10,385 nucleotides of DNA. It comes from JANNOG01 sp050329415. Lineage in GTDB: Bacteria; Actinomycetota; Actinomycetes; Actinomycetales; JBBAYJ01. This document shows, in pieces, positions 4,932 to 10,385 of this stretch. The DNA lies in NCBI GenBank assembly GCA_050329415.1, contig JBHJOS010000080.1:1-10385 (forward strand). The letters run 5' to 3'. The notes beneath the pieces are model-generated. The model was given only the letters and a program-made list of their open reading frames with translations, made no database searches and was not told the DNA's origin. Position 1 is the stretch's first letter, and each line of letters opens with the position of its first letter. The position numbers and the translations under genes were made by a program.

Positions 4932-6472
4932 CGGACATTGTCGTCGTGGGGGCGGGCCTCGGTGGGCTGGGCACGGCCGTCCTCCTGGCCGCGCAGGGGC
5001 ACCAGGTGGTCGTCTGCGAGCAGTCGGGTGCCATCGGGGGCAAGCTGGGGCGGTACACCCGGGACGGGTTCGCCTTCGACACCGGCCCTCACCTCCTGAC
5101 CTGGCCGGACGTCTGGCGAGAGATCTTCGCCGCCACCGGGGCGCCCCTGGAGGAGCTCGTCGACATCGTGTCGGTCGACCCCGCGGTCCGGTACCGGTTC
5201 CCGGACGGCACCGAGGTGGACGTGCCCAACGCCAGCCGGGCCGGCGTCTCCGCCGCCCTCGACACCGCCGTCGGCGCCCGCGCCGGGCGCCAGTGGACGG
5301 CACTGCTGGACCGGGCCGAGGCCATGTGGCAGGTGACCCGGGGACCGTTCCTCGAGTCCCCGCTCGACGGCGCGGCCACCCTCGTCAAGCAGGCCCGCCG
5401 CGTCGACCACCTGGCGACCGTGGCCCCCTGGCAGACCCTGCGCGGGCTGGGCCGGGCCACCCTCGACGACCCCCGGCTGCGGATGATGCTCGACCGCTAC
5501 GCGACCTACAGCGGCTCCGACCCGCGCCAGGCACCCGCGGTGCTGGCGACCGTGCCCTACCTGGAGCAGACGTACGGTGCCTGGTACCTCCCGGGAGGCC
5601 TCCACCGCCTGGCGGAGCTGCTCGTGGACCGGGCGAAGTCGCTCGGCGTCGAGATCCGCCTCCACGCGGACGTTCGGACGATCATGGTCAAGGACGTCCC
5701 CGGCCCCCGCGGCTGGGGCACCACCGGGGTGCGGCTCGCGGACGGGACGAAGCTGCGCAGCGATGTCGTCGTGGCCAACGCCGACGCCGCGCACGTCTAC
5801 CACGACCTGCTCGCGGGACCTCCCGGGGAACTCGGCCGACGCCGGCTGCGCCGTGGGGTGCCCTCGCTGTCAGGGGTCGTCCTGCTGCTGGCGCTGCGCG
5901 GGCGGACCTCCGGGCTGCGTCACCACACGGTGCTGTTCCCTGCGGACTACGACGACGAGTTCGACTCGATCTTCGGGGTGGGCCGGCACCGTGGGGTGTG
6001 TCGCCCACCGTGGGACCCCACCGTCTACATCAGCGCCCCGGACGACCCGGCGACCCGCCCCGACGACGCCCACGAGGCCTGGTTCGTCCTGGTCAACGCC
6101 CCGCGCCACCGGCCGGGCGACCCGGCACAGGGCATCGACTGGGACCTGCCCGCCCTGGCCGACCGCTACGCCGACCGCATCCTCGACGTCATGGCCGCAC
6201 GCGGGCTCGACGTCCGGGACCGCATCCTCTGGCGCGAGATCCGCACCCCGGCCGACCTCACCCGCTCCACCCGCAGCCCGGGGGGGTCGATCTACGGCAC
6301 CTCCAGCAACGGCGCCCGCTCGGCGTTCCTGCGCCCGGGGAACACGAGCAACGTCGAGGGTCTCTACCTGGTCGGCGGGTCGTCGCACCCCGGTGGCGGG
6401 ATCCCGCTGGTCGGGCTGGGCGCCCGGATCGTCAGCGACCTCGTCGCCCGGGACCACCCGTCAGCGGCGTGA
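4928..6472 (+). CDS. crtD: CrtI-family carotenoid desaturase, probably CrtD
   Basis: The 514-residue FAD enzyme opens with MTDIVVVGAGLGGLG; GAGLGG (8-13) and E31 form the dinucleotide-binding fold, then GGKLGRYTRDGFAFDTGPHL (37-56). The C-terminus has GLYLVGGSSHPGGGIPLVGL followed by GARIVSDL, the CrtI/CrtO-type substrate/FAD closing region. Length is normal for the family. It differs clearly from the CrtI at 8609, so it is not a duplicate. Beside CruF and a carotenoid glycosyltransferase, the best assignment is a 1'-hydroxycarotenoid C-3',4' desaturase (CrtD). A ketolase (CrtO-like) or another CrtI paralogue is possible because motifs alone do not separate these. The start GTG 4928 overlaps the previous stop; the 3' end overlaps the convergent metF by 12 bases. 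Probably membrane-associated like other family members. Confidence 0.75.
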   Translation: MTDIVVVGAGLGGLGTAVLLAAQGHQVVVCEQSGAIGGKLGRYTRDGFAFDTGPHLLTWPDVWREIFAATGAPLEELVDIVSVDPAVRYRFPDGTEVDVPNASRAGVSAALDTAVGARAGRQWTALLDRAEAMWQVTRGPFLESPLDGAATLVKQARRVDHLATVAPWQTLRGLGRATLDDPRLRMMLDRYATYSGSDPRQAPAVLATVPYLEQTYGAWYLPGGLHRLAELLVDRAKSLGVEIRLHADVRTIMVKDVPGPRGWGTTGVRLADGTKLRSDVVVANADAAHVYHDLLAGPPGELGRRRLRRGVPSLSGVVLLLALRGRTSGLRHHTVLFPADYDDEFDSIFGVGRHRGVCRPPWDPTVYISAPDDPATRPDDAHEAWFVLVNAPRHRPGDPAQGIDWDLPALADRYADRILDVMAARGLDVRDRILWREIRTPADLTRSTRSPGGSIYGTSSNGARSAFLRPGNTSNVEGLYLVGGSSHPGGGIPLVGLGARIVSDLVARDHPSAA

Positions 6473-7402
6473 GACCGCCGGACCCCGACGGGCCAGGGCC
6501 AGCCGCCGGTGCACCTCCAGCGTCGCCGTGGACCGGTTGAGGGTGTAGAAGTGCACCCCGTCGACACCCTCCGCGACCAGGCGCCGGGCCAGGTCGGTCG
6601 CCACCTCGATCCCGACCTCCCGCACCGCGGCCGGGTCGTCGCCGGCGGTGCGCACCCGCTCGGCCAGCCATCCGGGGAAGGACGTGCCCGACAGCTCGGC
6701 GAAGCGGCGGATCTGGCGCGCGTTGGTGACCGGCATGATCCCGGCGATCAGGGGGAGGTCGGCGCCGGTCGCGGCGAGGGCGTCCCGCAGCCGCAGGAAG
6801 GGCTCGGCCTCGAAGAAGAACTGGGTCACCGCGAACGCCGCGCCCGCCTCGGCCTTGAGCGAGAGCACCCGGGCGTCGTGCTCCAGCGAGGGCGACTCCG
6901 GGTGCTTCTCGGGGAAGGCGGCCACGCCCACGCTGAAGCGTCCCAACCCGTGGACCAACCGGACCAGGTCCACGGCTCGCTCCAGCCCGTCCTCGCTGGG
7001 AACCCACTCGGTGCCGGGCCCGCCGGGCGGGTCGCCCCGCAGCGCGAGGACCGAGCGCACCCCGGCGTCCGCGTAGGCGCCGACGACCTGGCGCAGCTGC
7101 GCCCGGCTGCGCCCGACGCACGTGAGGTGCGCCATGACCGTGAGCGTCGTCTCCCGCGACATCCGCTGGGTCACCGAGACCGTCCGGTCCTGGGTGCCGC
7201 CCCCGGCACCGTAAGTCACGGACACGAAGTCCGGCTCCACCTGCTCCACGCGGCGCACGGCCGCCCAGAGCAGCTCCTCGCCGGCGGCGTCCTTGGGTGG
7301 GAAGAACTCGAAGGAGACCGACGGCCGGGACTCGGCCCGCGCGGCTGCCACGGCCGCAGCCACGGTCGGGGCGCTGGGGGGGAGCACGCTCGCGGCCGGC
7401 AC
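6461..7402 (-). CDS. metF: Methylenetetrahydrofolate reductase
   Basis: This 313-residue protein is a full-length single-domain MetF. It reduces 5,10-methylene-THF to 5-methyl-THF for methionine synthesis, in the cytoplasm, using FAD and a nicotinamide nucleotide. Motifs run in the expected order: SVSFEFFPPK (28-37, catalytic Glu32), DFVSVTYGAGGGTQDRTV (58-75), MAHLTCVGRS (90-99), LALRGDPPGG (119-128, Asp124), FSVGVAAFPEKHPES (156-170), AVTQFFFE (191-198, Gln194), IAGIMPVTN (219-227) and VHFYTLNRS (283-291). The GTG start at 7400-7402 is placed by a TATCCT -10 six bases upstream, suggesting a leaderless mRNA. In-frame GTGs at codons 6 and 14 are weaker alternatives. The gene faces crtE head-to-head and the crtD-like gene tail-to-tail. 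It is not a carotenoid enzyme; its place here probably reflects an old metF/prenyl-synthase neighbourhood. Confidence 0.95.
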   Translation of the reverse strand: MPAASVLPPSAPTVAAAVAAARAESRPSVSFEFFPPKDAAGEELLWAAVRRVEQVEPDFVSVTYGAGGGTQDRTVSVTQRMSRETTLTVMAHLTCVGRSRAQLRQVVGAYADAGVRSVLALRGDPPGGPGTEWVPSEDGLERAVDLVRLVHGLGRFSVGVAAFPEKHPESPSLEHDARVLSLKAEAGAAFAVTQFFFEAEPFLRLRDALAATGADLPLIAGIMPVTNARQIRRFAELSGTSFPGWLAERVRTAGDDPAAVREVGIEVATDLARRLVAEGVDGVHFYTLNRSTATLEVHRRLALARRGPAVSRR

Positions 7403-7408
7403 GCACCG

Positions 7409-7414
7409 AGGATA
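7409..7414 (-). promoter_or_regulatory. -10 element of metF (probably leaderless)
   Basis: Read on the minus strand this is TATCCT, a TANNNT -10, 6 bases before the GTG start. That distance puts the transcript start on or next to the start codon, and no Shine-Dalgarno is present. No good -35 is seen. Confidence 0.5.
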
Positions 7415-7435
7415 GGCAGCTCGCCCTCCCCCCTC

Positions 7436-7479
7436 GACGGCCGGTCCCGGCCCCCGACTCCCCCCGCGCGTCGGCCGTC
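7436..7479. repeat. 8-bp inverted repeat in the metF/crtE promoter gap
   Basis: GACGGCCG (7436-7443) and CGGCCGTC (7472-7479) form a perfect inverted repeat separated by 28 bp. The right arm ends 2 bases before the crtE -10. It could bind a regulator shared by both promoters, but in DNA this GC-rich an 8-bp match may be chance. Confidence 0.25.
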
Positions 7480-7481
7480 CC

Positions 7482-7487
7482 TAGTCT
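7482..7487 (+). promoter_or_regulatory. -10 element of crtE-crtI-crtB (probably leaderless)
   Basis: TAGTCT fits TANNNT and lies 7 bases before ATG 7495, so the transcript should begin at or next to the ATG. No Shine-Dalgarno precedes the ATG. A -35 is not obvious, which would suit an activator or an alternative sigma factor. Confidence 0.55.
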
Positions 7488-7494
7488 CTGGCCG

Positions 7495-8607
7495 ATGAGT
7501 GTTGCCCCGGCCGGCAGCCCGCCGGCCCCGACCGCCCCGGATCCCGACGTGCGAGGCCGAGTGGGCCGGGTCCTCGACGATGTCCTCGCCGAACAGGCCC
7601 GGCGCCTGGCCGAGGTCGCCGAGGAGACCGAACCCCTGGTCGACTGCATCCGCGGGCTGCTCGCCGGCGGCAAGCGGCTGCGGCCGGCCTTCTGCTACTG
7701 GGGTTGGCGCGGCGCAGGCGGCCCGGACGGCGACCCCGTCCTCGCCGCGGCCGCAGCGCTCGAACTGTTCCAGGCGGCCGCCCTCATCCACGACGACGTG
7801 ATGGACGACTCCGACACCCGCCGCGGCCGGCCGGCCGTGCACCGGGAGTTCGAGAGCCGCCACGCGAGCGCCGGCTGGGACGGTGACCCGGCGCGCTTCG
7901 GGGCGGCGGGCGCGATCCTGGCCGGGGACCTGTGCCTGTCGTGGTCGGACGAGCTGTTCGCGGCGTCCGGCCTGCCGGCCGCCGCCCTGGCCCGCGGCCG
8001 TGAGGTGTTCGACCTCATGCGCACCCAGCTCATGGCCGGTCAGTACCTCGACATGCTGGAACAGGTCCGCCACCGCGCGACCGGGACGGACCGGGCCGAC
8101 GACACCGCACGCGCCCGCCGTGTCATCCGGTTCAAGTCCGCGAAGTACAGCGTGGAGCACCCACTGCTCCTCGGCGGGACGCTGGCCGGCGCCGAGCCCG
8201 CCCTGCTGCGCCGGTACTCGGCGTTCGGCCTGGCCCTCGGTGAGGCGTTCCAGCTCCGGGACGACCTGCTGGGGGTCTTCGGCGACCCGGCGACGACCGG
8301 CAAGCCGGCCGGCGACGACCTGCGCGAGGGCAAGCGCACCCTGCTCGTCGCCTACGCCCTGGAACGCGCGACGCCGGCCCAGGCCGGCGTGGTCGACCGG
8401 TTGCTGGGCGACCCGGGACTGGGCCCGGACGGAGTGGCGGCGCTTCGGGAGATCCTGCTCGACACCGGCGCCGCGGACCGCGTCGAGGAGCTCATCGCGA
8501 TCGACGCCGACACCGCCCGTAAGGTGCTGGCCGAGGCCGGGTTGCCGGACGAGGTCCACGACGCGCTAGACCGGCTGGTGACGGCCGCGACCGAGAGGGT
8601 GGCCTGA
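7495..8607 (+). CDS. crtE: Geranylgeranyl diphosphate synthase
   Basis: This 370-residue all-helical trans-prenyltransferase adds isopentenyl diphosphate to allylic diphosphates, probably to C20 GGPP, the precursor for CrtB. Motifs: GGKRLRP (58-64, diphosphate binding), ALIHDDVMDDSDTRRGRPAV (96-115, first aspartate-rich motif with D100, D101, D104), KSAKYSVEHPL (214-224), FQLRDDLLGVFGDPATTGK (252-270, second aspartate-rich motif) and DDLREGKRTLL (274-284). The second motif is DDLLG rather than DDxxD, a variant I recall in actinobacterial IdsA2/CrtE proteins. The ATG is chosen for the TAGTCT -10 seven bases upstream; an upstream in-frame start at 7297 lies inside metF. The first 20 residues are Pro/Ala-rich and likely disordered. 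The stop is 1 base before crtI, so crtE-crtI-crtB form an operon. Product chain length cannot be proven by sequence. Confidence 0.92.
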   Translation: MSVAPAGSPPAPTAPDPDVRGRVGRVLDDVLAEQARRLAEVAEETEPLVDCIRGLLAGGKRLRPAFCYWGWRGAGGPDGDPVLAAAAALELFQAAALIHDDVMDDSDTRRGRPAVHREFESRHASAGWDGDPARFGAAGAILAGDLCLSWSDELFAASGLPAAALARGREVFDLMRTQLMAGQYLDMLEQVRHRATGTDRADDTARARRVIRFKSAKYSVEHPLLLGGTLAGAEPALLRRYSAFGLALGEAFQLRDDLLGVFGDPATTGKPAGDDLREGKRTLLVAYALERATPAQAGVVDRLLGDPGLGPDGVAALREILLDTGAADRVEELIAIDADTARKVLAEAGLPDEVHDALDRLVTAATERVA

Positions 8608-8608
8608 C

Positions 8609-10198
8609 ATGGCCCTGGTGACGACACCGAACCGCCTGGCCGGCTGGCTGCCCGGACGGGTGCGCACCGTCACCGGTCCGACCGATCACGTCGTGGTGGT
8701 CGGCGCCGGGCTCGCGGGCCTGTCCGCCGCGCTGCGGCTGGCGGGAGCGGGGCGCCGCGTGACGGTGCTGGAACGCGAACCCGTGCCCGGAGGGCGGGCC
8801 GGGCGGGTGGTGCTGGAGTCCGCCGAGGGCCCCTACCACCTCGACAACGGCCCCACGGTGCTGACGATGCCCGACCTCATCGCCGACTGCTTCGACGCCG
8901 TGGGCGAGGACATGGCGGACTGGCTCGACCTCTCCCCGGTCGAACCGCTGTACCGGGCGTTCTACGCCGACGGCAGCTCGCTCGACGTGCATGCCGACGT
9001 CGACCGGATGGCGGCCGAGATCGAGTCGGTGATCTCACCCGCCGAGGCGGCCGGCTTCCGCCGCTACGTCGACTTCGTCGCGAAGCTGTACCGCTACGAG
9101 ATCCGCGACTTCATCGACCACAACATCGACACCCCGCTCGACCTCCTGCGGCCGAACCTCGCCCGGCTGGCGGCGATCGGCGGCTTCGGCCGCCTCGCCC
9201 CCGCCGTCGCGAAGTACCTCAAGGACCCGCGCCTGCAGCGGGTGTACTCGTTCCAGGCCCTGTACGCCGGGGCGAGCCCGTTCGAGGCGCTCGCGCTGTA
9301 CGCGGTCATCGCCTACATGGACTCGGTGGCCGGGGTGTTCACCGCCCGCGGCGGGATGCACGCGGTTCCGGTGGCGATGGCGGGCGCCGCGGCCAAGCAC
9401 GGGGTGGAGTTCCGGTACGGCACCACGGTCGAACGGGTGGAGCACGACGGCCGCCGAGCCCGCGCGGTCGTCACCACCGACGGGGAGCGGATCGCCGCCG
9501 ACGCCGTGATCCTCAACCCGGACCTGCCGGTGGCGTACCGCGATCTGCTGGGCCGGCCCCACCCGCGGGAGCACCGGCTGCGGTACTCCCCCAGCTGCTA
9601 CCTCCTGCTCGCGGGCTCGCGACGGCGCTACGACCACACCGCGCACCACAACATCCACTTCGGCGAGGCGTGGCGGGAGGTCTTCGACGAGCTGACGTCG
9701 GGGCGCCTGATGAGCGACCCCAGCATCCTCGTGTCCCGGCCCACGGCGTCCGACCCCACGCTGGCACCGCCCGGCCGGGAGGTCTACTACGTCCTGTTCC
9801 CCACCCCTCACCTGGGTTCGCGGGGCGGCGCGGCGATCGACTGGGAGACCGCCGGCCCCCGCTACCGGGAGCACGTCGTCGCGACCCTGGAGCAGCGCGG
9901 GTACGAGGGCTTCGGCGACGCGATCGAGGTCGAGGACGTGACGACGCCGCTGGACTGGCAGCGGCGCGGCATGGCCGCCGGGACGCCGTTCGCGTCGGCC
10001 CACCTGTTCAGCCAGACCGGACCCTTCCGCCCAAGCAACCTGTGGGGCGAGAACGTCGTGTTCACCGGGTCGGGCACCCAGCCGGGCGTGGGCGTGCCGA
10101 TGGTCCTGATCTCCGGCCGGCTCGCGGCCGAGCGGGTCCTCGGGCCCGACCGGTCGTACCGCTCCCGGGCGTGGCGCGACACGGGAGCCCGCCGGTGA
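8609..10198 (+). CDS. crtI: Phytoene desaturase
   Basis: The 529-residue FAD-dependent enzyme introduces the double bonds that turn phytoene into coloured products, typically lycopene in four steps, at the membrane. After a 26-residue leader come HVVVVGAGLAGLSAALRL (27-44, GxGxxG at 32-37), VLEREPVPGGRAGR (53-66) and HLDNGPTVLTMPDL (77-90). The C-terminal signature is NVVFTGSGTQPGVGVPMVL (482-500) followed by ISGRLAAERV, the bacterial-type phytoene dehydrogenase pattern. Other recognisable stretches are FQALYAGASPFEALALYAVI (215-234) and VFTARGGMHAVP (243-254). ATG 8609 has a good ribosome binding site (GAGAGGG, 8593-8599; 9-base spacing) and lies 1 base after the crtE stop. The 3' end overlaps the crtB start by 4 bases (GTGA). 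How many desaturations it performs cannot be read from the sequence. Confidence 0.93.
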   Translation: MALVTTPNRLAGWLPGRVRTVTGPTDHVVVVGAGLAGLSAALRLAGAGRRVTVLEREPVPGGRAGRVVLESAEGPYHLDNGPTVLTMPDLIADCFDAVGEDMADWLDLSPVEPLYRAFYADGSSLDVHADVDRMAAEIESVISPAEAAGFRRYVDFVAKLYRYEIRDFIDHNIDTPLDLLRPNLARLAAIGGFGRLAPAVAKYLKDPRLQRVYSFQALYAGASPFEALALYAVIAYMDSVAGVFTARGGMHAVPVAMAGAAAKHGVEFRYGTTVERVEHDGRRARAVVTTDGERIAADAVILNPDLPVAYRDLLGRPHPREHRLRYSPSCYLLLAGSRRRYDHTAHHNIHFGEAWREVFDELTSGRLMSDPSILVSRPTASDPTLAPPGREVYYVLFPTPHLGSRGGAAIDWETAGPRYREHVVATLEQRGYEGFGDAIEVEDVTTPLDWQRRGMAAGTPFASAHLFSQTGPFRPSNLWGENVVFTGSGTQPGVGVPMVLISGRLAAERVLGPDRSYRSRAWRDTGARR

Positions 10199-10385
10199 GC
10201 GAGAAGGACCTCGACGCGGCCGGGATCACCGACCCGGGGCTGCGCACGGCCTACGAGCGGTGCCGGCGGCTGCACGCCTCGCACGGGCGGACGTACTACC
10301 TGGCGACGCTGCTGCTGCCGCGGGGGAAGCGGCCGTACGTGTGGGCGCTGTACGGGTTCGCCCGGTACGCCGACGAGTTCGTCGA
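10195..10385 (+). CDS. crtB: Phytoene synthase, 5' part only
   Basis: GTG 10195 overlaps the crtI stop (GTGA) and has GGGAG (10183-10187) 7 bases upstream. The frame stays open for 63 codons to the window edge, so most of the roughly 300-residue protein is missing. It reads ITDPGLRTAYERCRRLHASH (11-30), GRTYYLATLLLPRGKRPYVW (31-50) and ALYGFARYADEFV (51-63), with the final two bases fitting the D of DEFVD. That is the N-terminal region of squalene/phytoene synthases, with the first aspartate-rich DxxxD motif starting at D60. The enzyme joins two GGPP to make phytoene. Its place directly after crtE and crtI supports the call. Confidence 0.92.
   Translation, partial: MSEKDLDAAGITDPGLRTAYERCRRLHASHGRTYYLATLLLPRGKRPYVWALYGFARYADEFV

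Noticed and set aside
6280..6286. Run of seven G as a possible frameshift in the crtD-like gene
   Set aside because: The frame through the run continues into the conserved C-terminal GGGIPLVGLG region, so no frameshift is evident.
3740..6472. A 910-codon open frame that would fuse about 396 Arg/Pro-rich residues to the crtD-like desaturase
   Set aside because: The first 396 codons are the out-of-frame shadow of cruF and the glycosyltransferase in GC-rich DNA. The Rossmann motif starts right after GTG 4928, which has its own ribosome binding site.
7761..7770. CGAACTGTTC inside crtE resembling the 2302-2333 operator core
   Set aside because: It is a lone copy within coding sequence (Leu-Glu-Leu-Phe), lacks the outer TAC/GTA bases and is not near a promoter.
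1..10385. CRISPR arrays, insertion sequences, tRNA or rRNA genes
   Set aside because: No regularly spaced repeats, transposase-like protein, terminal inverted repeats, attachment-site duplications or tRNA-like folds were recognised on reading either strand.

Overview
This is a GC-rich, densely packed chromosomal stretch that looks like an actinobacterium. The evidence is the frequent GTG starts, the 4-base start/stop overlaps, the TANNNT -10 elements set 6-8 bases before start codons (leaderless style), the actinobacterial-type LexA boxes, and a metF/prenyl-synthase divergent pair like the one I recall from mycobacteria. The genus cannot be fixed from the sequence alone; Pseudonocardiales or Geodermatophilales would fit.

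Layout. (1) 1-302: the 5' part of a leftward DUF6504 gene, preceded by two abutting LexA (SOS) boxes and a plausible promoter. This is probably the head of a damage-inducible translesion-polymerase operon that continues off the left edge. (2) 437-1081: a membrane-anchored DM13-domain protein. (3) 1116-2317: a two-gene cassette that looks like an AbiEii-type nucleotidyltransferase toxin plus partner. The partner gene is cut by an in-frame amber codon, with an intact-looking helix-turn-helix domain directly after the stop. (4) 2286-2333: three contiguous 16-bp operator-like repeats upstream of a rightward operon. (5) 2382-6472: that operon, encoding a YbaK/EbsC-type tRNA deacylase, CruF (carotenoid 1',2'-hydratase), a family-2 glycosyltransferase and a CrtD-like desaturase, with tight or overlapping junctions. 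(6) 6461-7402: metF on the minus strand, its 3' end overlapping the desaturase gene. (7) 7495-10385: crtE-crtI-crtB on the plus strand, with crtB running off the right edge, divergent from metF across a 92-bp promoter region.

How the genes work together. CrtE makes GGPP, CrtB joins two GGPP into phytoene, and CrtI desaturates phytoene. CruF, the CrtD-like desaturase and the glycosyltransferase would then hydrate a psi end, add a 3',4' double bond and put a sugar on the new hydroxyl, giving a polar glycosylated carotenoid. No lycopene cyclase, ketolase or acyltransferase is visible here; they could lie beyond the right edge. metF (one-carbon metabolism) and the YbaK-like protein are not carotenoid enzymes but are embedded in the locus.

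I do not see a wholly new system. The points most worth following are the amber-split antitoxin-like gene, the triple operator array, and the tandem LexA boxes.
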